From NCBI GenBank assembly GCA_023399055.1, contig JAEWQV010000010.1:496001-560000 (forward strand): DNA of 64,000 nucleotides, given 5' to 3'. Below, piece after piece: positions 34,238-42,637 of the stretch. Below the pieces are notes generated by a model. It did not search any database and was not told the origin of the DNA. It saw only the letters and a program-made list of their open reading frames with translations. Numbering within the stretch: position 1 is the stretch's first letter; every line of letters starts with the position of its first letter. This DNA is from Bacillota bacterium (GTDB lineage Bacteria; Bacillota; Clostridia; Lachnospirales; Lachnospiraceae). Position numbers and translations under genes: made by a program.

Positions 34238-36694
34238 ATGAATTCTTTGAATATACTAAAAAATGATAACAATATAACACCCTCTCCGCCTCTTGCAGCT
34301 GAGACTGCATATGAGTTCTTCAATGGTTTTGGTGGTTTTGTTGAAAAGGGAAAAGAATATGAGATACTTCTGGAGGGAAATAATAAGCCTCCAGCCCCCT
34401 GGATTAATGTAATAGCAAATAAGAACTTTGGGTTCTTCGTATCTGAATCCGGTGCCGGGTTTACCTGGGCCGGAAATAGCAGAGAAAATAAGATTACTCC
34501 CTGGTCAAATGACCCGGTTAGTGATAAAGCTTCGGAGGCAATTTACATAAAAGATGAGGTAACTGGAAAGGTTATCACACCCATGTCTTTGGGACGAACT
34601 GACCGGGGAACTTATCGGGTAAGGCATGGTTTTGGCTATTCCATATTTCATCATGAAGAAGAAAGCATTACACAGGAACTAACTGTATTCACTCCACTGG
34701 AGGAACCGGTAAAACTGTGGGAGCTAAGGCTAACCAATAACTCTGACAGAGAAAGGTATTTGAGTCTTACCTATTATGTGGAGTGGGTGCTCGGTGCCTT
34801 AAGAGACCAGACGAATCCCTATATTTTATCTGATTATAATAATGAACATGAATATTTAAGCGCGAAAAGTATTTATAATTATAATTTTCATAAACATAAC
34901 GCTTTTATATTCTCCAGTGAGATGATAACCGGATATACCGGTGACAGACAAGAATTCTTTGGATTAAAAGGCGGAATCTTAAACCCACAAGGACTGGATA
35001 TAAAATTATCAAACCATACGGGTGTATGCTATGATGCCTGTGGAACCATACAAGTATCTATTGCCATCAAACCGGAGGAATGTAAGACAGTTATTTTTGG
35101 ATTGGGACAAAGTGATGATTTCAAAGAAATCAGCAGGCTAAGACATAAATATAAGGATATATCAAAAGTCAACCTGGAGCTTAATCAAGTAAAGAATTAC
35201 TGGGAAAATACCTTAGGGGCGATACAGGTTCAGACAAGTGATCGAGCCATTGACATTATGGTAAATGGATGGCTTTTATATCAAACCATATCTTGCAGAA
35301 TAAATGCAAGGGCTGCCTTTTATCAATGTGGCGGAGCCTATGGATATAGAGATCAGCTCCAGGATGCACTCTCTCTTTTGTATACAGATCCAGACGCCTT
35401 AAAAAGGCAAATTCTCATTGCTGCCAGCAGGCAATTTGAAGAAGGCGATGTACAGCATTGGTGGCATCCTCCTATGGGAATTGGAGTTCGAACGAGAATA
35501 TCGGATGATCTATTATGGTTGCCATATACTACTGCTGCCTATATACGTTGTACCGGAGATTACTCCATCCTAAAAGAAAAGGTTCCTTACCTGAAAGGCC
35601 CCTTATTGGAGGAAAATCAACATGATGTAATGTTCACTCCTGTAGAATCAGATAGGGTAGGAACTATATATGAGCATTGCAAGAAAACAATACTGTATAC
35701 AAAACAAGGAATTCACGGTCTCCCTCTTATGGGCGGAGGTGATTGGAATGATGGCATGAATGAAGTCGGAATAAATGGAACCGGAGAAAGTGTTTGGTTA
35801 GGATGGTTTTTCTTTACCGTACTTGGAGACTTTGTACCTCTGTGTTATCAGGAAGAGGACTTGGAATTTGCAAAAGAACTTGAGAATAAAAGAGAAACCC
35901 TTAATATAAATATCGAGGAAAATACTTGGGACGGTGAATGGTATTTAAGAGCCTTTTATGACGACCAAACAAAGCTTGGTTCAAAAGAAAACGATGAATG
36001 TAGAATCGATTCCATTAGCCAGTCCTGGAGCGTAATATCAAAAGGTGCTAGAAAGGATCGAGCCTTGTCCGCAATGCGCTCAACCAATCGCTATTTAGTC
36101 AAGGAAGAGGACGGAATTTCCTTACTCATTACCCCACCCTTTGATAAAACCAACAAAAATCCAGGTTATATTAAAAATTATTATCCAGGTATCCGTGAAA
36201 ATGGAGGTCAATATACTCATGCAGCAGTATGGCTTGCCATAGCAAATACAATGATTAAGGATTATAATACTGCTCATACCCTATTTACAATGCTAAATCC
36301 AATTCATATCACTTCACATAGAAGGGATGCCCTGAAATACGAAAAGGAACCTTATGTTATGATTGCAGACATCTCCTTAGGTGCTCCCTATACCGGAAGA
36401 GGTGGGTGGAGCTGGTATACAGGCTCAGCAGGCTGGATGTATCAAGGATTGGTAAATTGGTTTTTAGGAATTAGGAAAGAAGGCAGCTATCTAATTATTG
36501 ATCCTGCAACTCCAGCCAACTTTGGTGATTTTTCAATTCAATATAAATATGGAACCGCACTATATGATATTAAAATCGAAAGCAGAAGCAAAGGAGTAAT
36601 GACTACAGATGAAATCATACTGGACAAAGAAAGGGTGGAGGGGAATCGAATAAAACTAGTGGATGACGGAAAAATCCACTTAGTCGTAATATAG
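34238..36694 (+). CDS. GH94 protein, C-terminal half of the split glucan synthase
   Basis: About 818 residues of a family-94 glycoside phosphorylase-type protein without signal peptide or membrane helix. It starts with FFNGFGGFVEKGKEYEI and PAPWINVIANKNFGFFVSES, typical of the C-terminal part of NdvB/ChvB proteins, then continues into the alpha-barrel with GGDWNDGMNEVG near residue 500, whose Asp matches the general acid of cellobiose phosphorylases. In the fused enzymes this domain adjusts chain length by phosphorolysis. Added to the preceding gene the sum is about 2850 residues, the size of intact Cgs. It starts at the ATG at 34238 after GGTTGGTG. A stand-alone beta-glucan phosphorylase is the alternative reading. 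Confidence 0.88.
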   Translation: MNSLNILKNDNNITPSPPLAAETAYEFFNGFGGFVEKGKEYEILLEGNNKPPAPWINVIANKNFGFFVSESGAGFTWAGNSRENKITPWSNDPVSDKASEAIYIKDEVTGKVITPMSLGRTDRGTYRVRHGFGYSIFHHEEESITQELTVFTPLEEPVKLWELRLTNNSDRERYLSLTYYVEWVLGALRDQTNPYILSDYNNEHEYLSAKSIYNYNFHKHNAFIFSSEMITGYTGDRQEFFGLKGGILNPQGLDIKLSNHTGVCYDACGTIQVSIAIKPEECKTVIFGLGQSDDFKEISRLRHKYKDISKVNLELNQVKNYWENTLGAIQVQTSDRAIDIMVNGWLLYQTISCRINARAAFYQCGGAYGYRDQLQDALSLLYTDPDALKRQILIAASRQFEEGDVQHWWHPPMGIGVRTRISDDLLWLPYTTAAYIRCTGDYSILKEKVPYLKGPLLEENQHDVMFTPVESDRVGTIYEHCKKTILYTKQGIHGLPLMGGGDWNDGMNEVGINGTGESVWLGWFFFTVLGDFVPLCYQEEDLEFAKELENKRETLNINIEENTWDGEWYLRAFYDDQTKLGSKENDECRIDSISQSWSVISKGARKDRALSAMRSTNRYLVKEEDGISLLITPPFDKTNKNPGYIKNYYPGIRENGGQYTHAAVWLAIANTMIKDYNTAHTLFTMLNPIHITSHRRDALKYEKEPYVMIADISLGAPYTGRGGWSWYTGSAGWMYQGLVNWFLGIRKEGSYLIIDPATPANFGDFSIQYKYGTALYDIKIESRSKGVMTTDEIILDKERVEGNRIKLVDDGKIHLVVI

Positions 36695-36724
36695 CATGAG
36701 AGGAATGTTGCAAATTCCAAATAG

Positions 36725-36801
36725 AAAGAACAGGGATCATACTAACTTCCACACACAGATTGTCAGTGTATCTCGAGAAGCTAATATACTCCCTGTTCTT
36801 T
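36725..36801 (+). terminator. Long-loop terminator after the GH94 gene
   Basis: A 12-bp arm, AAAGAACAGGGA (36725-36736), pairs perfectly with TCCCTGTTCTTT (36790-36801), with a ~53-nt loop. The 3' arm runs into T-rich repeats. It lies 30 bp after the stop. Confidence 0.55.
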
Positions 36802-36865
36802 TAGCTGTTCTTTTAGCTGTTCTTTTAGCTATTCTTTTAGCTATTCTTTTAGCTGTTCTTTCAAC
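36794..36865. repeat. Six 12-bp tandem repeats (TGTTCTTTTAGC)
   Basis: Three identical units TGTTCTTTTAGC, two with TATT, and a divergent last unit lie head to tail between the convergent GH94 and rnfB genes. The first unit overlaps the 3' arm of the terminator, so the array is a multiplied terminator arm plus T-tract. Confidence 0.85.
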
Positions 36866-36909
36866 AGCCTGTTTTCGTTATTTATATCCAGTTTATATAA
36901 CAACCTATA

Positions 36910-37806
36910 TTAACTACTCAACTTTAGCAGGTTTTCTTCTGGTTGTACCTCGATAACTTTTACAGGACATACGGCAGCACATTTGCCACAATTGGTACAT
37001 TTACTATAATCGATGTATGCTAAGTTGTTGTCTACGGTAATTGCATCATAAGCACATGCCTTTACGCAGAGCTTACAGCCGATACAACCTGCAGAGCAAG
37101 CTGCTTTAACGTCCTTACCCTTATCATAAGAGCTGCAAGTTACCAGATGTCTTGCTGTAGCTGGCACCATTTCTATAAGTATGTTCGGACATTGCTTAGT
37201 GCAGGAACTGCAACCGGTACACTTATCCTTATCCACTACAGCGATACCATTGATAATATGAATAGCATCAAATGCACATACCTTTACGCAGGAGCCAAAG
37301 CCCATACATCCATAGCTACATTTCTTATTTCCTTTACCTGGAACCATAGCTGCCTTATTACAATCCTGCGCACCGTAGTATTCATACTTCACCTGGGTCT
37401 TGTCACAGGTACCTGCACATTTTACATAAGCAACCTTACGTTCTGTTTCTTCAATTACTGATCCCATCACTTCAGAGATACTTTTGTGGGCTGCTTTACT
37501 GGCAACTGGACATGCATTAGCAGCAGCCTCGCCTTTGGCAATCGCACTGGCAAGTCCATCGCAGCCCGGAAAACCACAGCCACCACAATTGGCACCTGGA
37601 AGTAGTTCACGAACCTGTAACTCTCGTTCGTCGACCTCTACTGCAAAGGTTTTCGCCGCAAAGCCCAGAAATAAGCCGATAAATAGCCCTACGCCCGCTA
37701 CGATAACTGTTGCAACCGCTACACCCTGAACACTGACGGCTCCAGAGACGCTTATCAGGTTTCTTAATAATTCACTTGCTGGTATTATTTCATTCAACAT
37801 TATCAA
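36910..37806 (-). CDS. rnfB: Rnf complex subunit RnfB
   Basis: The iron-sulfur subunit (298 residues) that takes electrons from ferredoxin. One N-terminal membrane helix (residues ~22-50) is followed by the 4Fe-4S domain with CGGCGFPGCDG, then ferredoxin-type clusters: CYGCMGFGSCVKVC, CTGCSSCTKQCP, CIGCKLCVKACAYDAI and CTNCGKCAAVCP. This matches clostridial RnfB, which carries more clusters than the proteobacterial form. It is the last gene of rnfCDGEAB and starts 12 bp after rnfA. The complex couples ferredoxin oxidation by NAD+ to Na+ or H+ export. Confidence 0.96.
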   Translation of the reverse strand: MIMLNEIIPASELLRNLISVSGAVSVQGVAVATVIVAGVGLFIGLFLGFAAKTFAVEVDERELQVRELLPGANCGGCGFPGCDGLASAIAKGEAAANACPVASKAAHKSISEVMGSVIEETERKVAYVKCAGTCDKTQVKYEYYGAQDCNKAAMVPGKGNKKCSYGCMGFGSCVKVCAFDAIHIINGIAVVDKDKCTGCSSCTKQCPNILIEMVPATARHLVTCSSYDKGKDVKAACSAGCIGCKLCVKACAYDAITVDNNLAYIDYSKCTNCGKCAAVCPVKVIEVQPEENLLKLSS

Positions 37807-37818
37807 TTAATCCTCCTT

Positions 37819-38397
37819 CTATAGGCTTAAGCCGGCAAAGCCAAAGAAAGCAATCGCCATGAGACTTGCGGTAACCAACACAATAGGGGAACCTTGAAAA
37901 GCTTTCGGAACATCATTGAATTCAATCCGCTCGCGTATACCTGCCATAATGATAATTGCTATGGTAAAACCTGCAGCAGTTCCAAATCCATTAATGATAC
38001 TATTTATTAAGCTATAGTCCTTATTCACATTTATCAACGCAACACCTAGAACAGCGCAGTTGGTGGTTATTAAGGGTAGGTATACTCCAAGTGCACTGTA
38101 TAGTGCACGGCTATATTTCTTAAGTAAAAGCTCTACAAATTGCACTAAACTAGCGATAACTAGGATGAATACGATTGTTTGCAAATACTCCATATCAAAA
38201 GGAGTCAGAATAAACTGATATATAATGCTGCACAGTGCTGATGCAACTGTAATAACAAAGATTACCGCGCCACCCATTCCTGCTGCCGTACCCGTCTTCT
38301 TTGATACACCAATGAAAGGACATAACCCCAGGAACTGGCTTAAAACCACGTTATTAACAAGGGCTGATCCGATAATTATCATAATCATTTCTTTCAT
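37819..38397 (-). CDS. rnfA: Rnf complex subunit RnfA
   Basis: A 192-residue integral membrane protein with six helices, homologous to RnfA/NqrE. Typical segments are NNVVLSQFLGLCPFIGVSK near the N-terminus and TTNCAVLGVALIN in the middle. The cysteines in these two segments (FLGLCPF and TTNCAV) match those that, with RnfE, hold a 2Fe-2S cluster inside the membrane. It follows rnfE by 5 bp, so the genes are translationally linked. Confidence 0.95.
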   Translation of the reverse strand: MKEMIMIIIGSALVNNVVLSQFLGLCPFIGVSKKTGTAAGMGGAVIFVITVASALCSIIYQFILTPFDMEYLQTIVFILVIASLVQFVELLLKKYSRALYSALGVYLPLITTNCAVLGVALINVNKDYSLINSIINGFGTAAGFTIAIIIMAGIRERIEFNDVPKAFQGSPIVLVTASLMAIAFFGFAGLSL

Positions 38398-38402
38398 CTC
38401 GA

Positions 38403-39167
38403 TTACTCATCCTTTCCCTGATTCGTAGCTGTTGATGTATTTGTCTTGGAATCACTTTTTGCTGCTGCCACTTCTTTTGCAGTTATAGACTCACGGTTCG
38501 TTGTACAGATACTTCCACCGCAGGTGGAGCATTCCCCGCCACAGCCGATACTATTCTTTGCTGATCCGTTGGTTGCAGAAGGAAGCTTTAGCTTATTCTG
38601 CACTGCCGTCAGAATTGCCAAGGTAAGCAGTGCTCCTGGTGCAAGAATAAATATAGTGATGGGTTCAAATGAGTCCGGTGTTACCCGAAATCCGAAGATT
38701 GTGCCTGCGCCTAATATTTCACGGAAGGAACCGAGAAGTGTCAGTGCGACAGCAAAACCAAGGCCCATACCAATACCATCAAATAAAGCCAACCCAATGG
38801 AATTCTTAGCTGCATAGGACTCTGCTCTTCCGAGAATGATACAGTTAACAACGATAAGCGGAATATAGATCCCTAATAATTCATTGACTACCGGCAGGTA
38901 AGCTGCCAATAACAGCTGAACGATTGTAACCAAAGATGCTACCACAACAATATAGGCTGGTATACGAACCTTGTCAGGTATTGCCTTTCGTATGGCAGAA
39001 ATAAGAAGATTGGACGCCGCCAGTACTACTGTAGTAGTTAATCCCATATACAGACCATTATTTCCCGAGGTGGTTACAGCCAAAGTCGGACATAAACCCA
39101 GCATCATAATAAGTGTAGGGTTTTCCTTAATAATTCCGTTGTGTAAACGTTCTACATACTTATTCAT
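38403..39167 (-). CDS. rnfE: Rnf complex subunit RnfE with a cysteine-rich tail
   Basis: A 254-residue membrane protein homologous to RnfE/NqrD. It has six helices, NPTLIMMLGLCPTLAVTTS at the N-terminus and VVNCIILGRAE in the middle, the partner cysteines for the intramembrane cluster. The last ~50 residues go beyond the usual length and contain IGCGGECSTCGGSIC, five cysteines in a metal-cluster-like pattern, then a Lys/Ser/Thr-rich end. Whether the tail binds a metal cluster is not known to me. Its ATG overlaps the rnfG stop region by one base. Confidence 0.94.
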   Translation of the reverse strand: MNKYVERLHNGIIKENPTLIMMLGLCPTLAVTTSGNNGLYMGLTTTVVLAASNLLISAIRKAIPDKVRIPAYIVVVASLVTIVQLLLAAYLPVVNELLGIYIPLIVVNCIILGRAESYAAKNSIGLALFDGIGMGLGFAVALTLLGSFREILGAGTIFGFRVTPDSFEPITIFILAPGALLTLAILTAVQNKLKLPSATNGSAKNSIGCGGECSTCGGSICTTNRESITAKEVAAAKSDSKTNTSTATNQGKDE

Positions 39168-39808
39168 TATTCTCCACCTCCAAAATCCTTAGCGTTTTGT
39201 TGGATAAAACCGATTCCTGCATTCACCGCATTTGTTACAGCTCTTGAGGTAATGGTAGCACCACTTAATGCATCAATCTGCTCATCAGAGGTAGCACCTG
39301 TCTTTGTAACTACATACTTAGCTACATTCTTGTTCAGGTACTGTGTCCGATACTCTGGCTTCTGTGCATTCATACCAAGACCAGCCGTTTCTGTTATGGT
39401 TGTAAGCTCAATACCCTGGATAATACCCTCTAATGAGTATCCAACAACAAGGGTAATGTAATCTTTGTAGCTTTGGGTAGTTGTTACCGTAATATTATAT
39501 CCCAGCATTTCTCCCTGACTGTCAATAGCCTTATTGATCTGGTCAATGGTGATACCGCTATATTCAGTGCTTATAGTTTTTAAGTCCGTACCTGCTACAA
39601 GACTCATGAGTTCCTCATCCGTCTCAAAAGTGCTGGCAGAGGTAAAGACTGCCTGATTTGCTCTTTGCCTCTTTGCCTCCTGCTGATCAGCAATGGGGGC
39701 TTTCGTTATCTCATAGACATAGCTTAGAGCCAATCCTGATACCAACGTGATTAAAAATAATGCTAATGCATCGATAATTAAAGTAGACTTCGCTTTACTT
39801 TTCAACAA
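39167..39808 (-). CDS. rnfG: Rnf complex subunit RnfG (FMN-carrying)
   Basis: The subunit bearing covalent FMN outside the membrane. One N-terminal helix (about residues 8-30) precedes an FMN-binding domain with DALSGATITSRAV near residue 180, where the Thr is the usual FMN attachment site made by ApbE. The frame is open to 39853, but AAAGGAG lies 7 nt before a TTG at 39808, inside the end of rnfD; I place the start there (a second TTG at 39805 is possible), giving about 213 residues. Overlap with rnfD indicates coupled translation. No apbE gene is in the window. Confidence 0.92.
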   Translation of the reverse strand: MLKSKAKSTLIIDALALFLITLVSGLALSYVYEITKAPIADQQEAKRQRANQAVFTSASTFETDEELMSLVAGTDLKTISTEYSGITIDQINKAIDSQGEMLGYNITVTTTQSYKDYITLVVGYSLEGIIQGIELTTITETAGLGMNAQKPEYRTQYLNKNVAKYVVTKTGATSDEQIDALSGATITSRAVTNAVNAGIGFIQQNAKDFGGGE

Positions 39809-40790
39809 TGGCACGCTCCTTTCCAAAGGACATCTGGCGTGTAACCTTATCAATTAATGGTACCAATAAGTTACCGAAGATGATTGCATAGGATGCACCT
39901 TCACCACTACCACCTAAAAGTCTAAACAATCCTGTGAGTAAACCGAGAAGGATACCAAAGATTATCTGTCCCTTAGCCGTAATTGGACTGGTTACATAAT
40001 CTGTTGCCATAAAGAAGGCTCCCAGCATAAGTCCACCACCAAGGACCTGCCCGAGTAGAAAATTCAAATCCATTCCATTCCCACCAAATAGCACTACAAA
40101 CACTCCGACTGTTGCTATATAGGTTAGAGGGATTCTTAAGGATATTACTTTTTTAGCCACAAGATAAACAGCACCAATCAAAATGGCTATCACGCTAGTC
40201 TCACCAATGGTTCCGCCAACATGACCGATTAACACTTTATATAGATCCACGGACTCTCCAACCTTTAAGGCTGCTAACGGTGTTGCTCCGGATACACCAT
40301 CCACCACCATAAAACCATTCTTTATGTAATCCAGAGCCCCAGGGGATGCGATCTTTTCAACTGCAAAATCTGTCATTCTTGTTGGAAAGCTGATTAATAG
40401 AAATGCTCGGGCTGCAAGTGCGGGATTCATAAAATTCTGACCGATACCGCCAAATAGCATTTTTACTACCAGAATTGCAAATACACCACCAATTACTGCC
40501 ATCCATAAGGGAAATCCCGAAGGAAGATTATAGGCTAAGAGAATACCAGTTACCACTGCACTATAATCTCCCACCGTTGAAACCTTTTTCATATATTTAC
40601 AATATAATAATTCTGTAATTACACATGCCAACACTGTCACCGCAATCACCATTAAAGCATGGATACCAAAATTATAAACGCCGAATAGACCTGCAGGAAC
40701 TAAGGCTATGGCAACATCCTGCATTATATTTCTTGTAGTAATGGAACTCCTGTTATGAGGAGCCGCCGATACATGAAACAAATCACTCAA
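39795..40790 (-). CDS. rnfD: Rnf complex subunit RnfD
   Basis: A 331-residue membrane protein with about nine or ten helices, homologous to RnfD/NqrB. The flavinylation motif DGVSGATPLAAL lies near residue 165, with Thr near 170 as the expected FMN-carrying residue. The N-terminus starts with MSDLFHVSAAPHNRSS. It overlaps rnfG at its 3' end. It contributes to the ion-translocating membrane part of the complex. Confidence 0.95.
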   Translation of the reverse strand: MSDLFHVSAAPHNRSSITTRNIMQDVAIALVPAGLFGVYNFGIHALMVIAVTVLACVITELLYCKYMKKVSTVGDYSAVVTGILLAYNLPSGFPLWMAVIGGVFAILVVKMLFGGIGQNFMNPALAARAFLLISFPTRMTDFAVEKIASPGALDYIKNGFMVVDGVSGATPLAALKVGESVDLYKVLIGHVGGTIGETSVIAILIGAVYLVAKKVISLRIPLTYIATVGVFVVLFGGNGMDLNFLLGQVLGGGLMLGAFFMATDYVTSPITAKGQIIFGILLGLLTGLFRLLGGSGEGASYAIIFGNLLVPLIDKVTRQMSFGKERAIVEK

Positions 40791-40848
40791 AACTTACACC
40801 TCTTTCTATGTTAATTTCAAAGCCATTGCAACTAAGTAATCCATGCTG

Positions 40849-42168
40849 CTATGCCTTCTTTTTCTTAGACATGACACTTGCTCTAGCCTGCATGATGGAC
40901 TGGGATAAGCTTCGTTTTGCTGGACATATATAGGAACAGCAACCACAGCCACAGCACTCCATACCGTCGTGTTTTACAAAGCCATCCTCATCCCTTCGGT
41001 TACTAAGTGCCGCCAGTTCAAAGGGCATTAACTGAAGGGGGCATACAGTGATACATTTTCCACATCGGATACACGGTGATTCCTCCACAGCAGCAGTATC
41101 CGTGAGTAATCCAAGAAATGCGGAAGATACCTTTGTCACCGGGACATTATAGTTATACATAGCATTTCCCATCATAGGTCCACCGGAAATAATTTTCATA
41201 GGTTGTTCTTTAAATCCACCAGCTGCCTCTAGCAATTCTGAATATTCGATACCAGTAGCCACATTTAAATTACATGGATTTTGTATCGCATCTCCAGTTA
41301 CCGTAATAATTTTACGAATCAACGGCGTGCTCATTGCAACCGCTTGATAAATTGCAATAACGGTATCAACATTATCTACAACACAACCAACATCAGAGGG
41401 TAGCTTTTTGGAATTCAATTTTCTTCCTGTCACAGCATATACCAACTGGCGTTCACCACCCTGTGGGTATTTTGTTCTTAAGACATGAACTTTAACGTTA
41501 TCTTCATGAGCAGTTAAGCCTTGGATCTTTTCAATCGCTTCCGGCTTATTATCTTCAATCGCGATGATTCCCTTTGCCTTATCGAAGAGACGTAATATTA
41601 TCTTTAAGCCGCCGATTAACTTCTCCGGCTCTTCTAATAACATACGATAATCCGAAGTTAAGTAAGGCTCGCATTCAGCTGCGTTAACAATAACATAATC
41701 AATCTTACTGTCATCCTTTGGTGTCAGTTTTATATGGGTTGGAAAACCCGCACCACCTAGACCTACTATGCCGGCCTCTTTTACATAATTTCTGATCTCT
41801 TCTTTGGAAAGTCCGGTATAATCTCTTTCCACCCCAAAGCCATCTACTTTGAGATATTCATGATCATTTTCAATTATTATAGAATCGACCATATTTCCTT
41901 GAACCGTTAATCTCTTTTCCAACGCTTTCACTGTTCCTGATACGGAACTGTGAATATTGGAGGATACAAAACCGGAAGCCTCCGCAATTTTCTGTCCCAC
42001 GAGTACCTTATCGCCTTTTGCAACGACTGGCTTAGCGGGAGCACCAATATGCTGGGATAACGGAAATACCAATTCGCCCTTAGGTAATAGGACTGTTGTG
42101 GGTTTATCCATGGACAATTCTTTACCATCGTAAGTGTGGATACCCCCGGGGAATGTTGATTTACCCAT
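40849..42168 (-). CDS. rnfC: Rnf complex subunit RnfC
   Basis: The NAD+-reacting subunit (439 residues). It has an N-terminal biotinyl/lipoyl-like domain (GTVKALEKRLTVQGN), the NADH/FMN-binding core with VGLGGAGFPTHIKL near residue 135, a SLBB-like segment, and two 4Fe-4S clusters, CIRCGKCITVCP and CCGCGCCSYICP, near the C-terminus. It is peripheral on the cytoplasmic side. It is the first gene of the operon and has a ~275-nt leader containing direct repeats. The order C-D-G-E-A-B is the canonical one. Confidence 0.96.
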   Translation of the reverse strand: MGKSTFPGGIHTYDGKELSMDKPTTVLLPKGELVFPLSQHIGAPAKPVVAKGDKVLVGQKIAEASGFVSSNIHSSVSGTVKALEKRLTVQGNMVDSIIIENDHEYLKVDGFGVERDYTGLSKEEIRNYVKEAGIVGLGGAGFPTHIKLTPKDDSKIDYVIVNAAECEPYLTSDYRMLLEEPEKLIGGLKIILRLFDKAKGIIAIEDNKPEAIEKIQGLTAHEDNVKVHVLRTKYPQGGERQLVYAVTGRKLNSKKLPSDVGCVVDNVDTVIAIYQAVAMSTPLIRKIITVTGDAIQNPCNLNVATGIEYSELLEAAGGFKEQPMKIISGGPMMGNAMYNYNVPVTKVSSAFLGLLTDTAAVEESPCIRCGKCITVCPLQLMPFELAALSNRRDEDGFVKHDGMECCGCGCCSYICPAKRSLSQSIMQARASVMSKKKKA

Positions 42169-42349
42169 ATAAGTCTGCCTTCTTTCTTTCCTATTTTGAA
42201 ATTAATCCTATTGCATTAACCTCAATTTTTGATTATTACTTTGTTGCTTTTGCTGAGTTACATGTTTTTCGAAACATATAGTTTTCGTACATATTTTGGT
42301 TACCTTAATCTTTCAATTGCAATTTGAATCAAATCGCTATTTCTGTTAA

Positions 42350-42418
42350 GATTTTTTCAGACTTTGTTAAGCTTTTTTCAGACTTTGTGAAAGTTTTTTC
42401 GGTCTTTGTTAAGCTTAA
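42350..42418 (-). repeat. Three or four ~22-bp direct repeats in the rnf leader
   Basis: Imperfect copies of TTAACAAAGTCTGAAAAAAG lie head to tail on the minus strand between the rnf promoter and rnfC, at about 42350-42371, 42372-42393 and 42394-42415. They are in the transcribed leader if the promoter at 42450 is used. An additional partial palindrome, TTGTTAAGCTTAAAACAA (42406-42423), resembles half of a Rex-type redox operator. Confidence 0.6.
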
Positions 42419-42449
42419 AACAATGTTCGACTTTTTAGGCAATATTTTT

Positions 42450-42478
42450 ATTATAGCATAATTTGTGTATAAATTGTA
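42450..42478 (-). promoter_or_regulatory. Promoter of the rnf operon
   Basis: Minus strand TATAAT (42450-42455) with TGC before it as an extended -10. The -35 is weak (TACAAT, 17-bp spacer). The leader to rnfC would be about 275 nt. The remaining bases of 42169-42637 hold this leader and the terminator of the flavoprotein gene. Confidence 0.55.
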
Positions 42479-42564
42479 CTATTATTTTATTATTTTTGAG
42501 CCATTTTGCAGTAATCCGTCATTATACCTCTGTCTAGCAGATATTGGTTTTTTACTTATATACG

Positions 42565-42607
42565 AAAAGAGATTATCCCTTAATCTATGTCCGGAATAAT
42601 CTCTTTT
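42565..42607 (-). terminator. Terminator of the flavoprotein operon
   Basis: AAAAGAGATTAT (42565-42576) pairs perfectly with ATAATCTCTTTT (42596-42607), 31 bp after the stop at 42638. The 3' arm ends in four U on the minus strand. Confidence 0.75.
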
Positions 42608-42637
42608 CTTGATTCTATACGGTAGAATCTCTAATAT

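Noticed and set aside
36696..36956. Plus-strand frame encoding a VLLAVLLA-type hydrophobic repeat
   Set aside because: It is a by-product of the 12-bp tandem array and runs into the 3' end of rnfB on the other strand; no ribosome binding site.
42406..42423. Rex-type operator TTGTTAA-GC-TTAAAACAA
   Set aside because: The palindrome is interrupted by two extra bases, so it is only mentioned as a possibility within the leader repeats.
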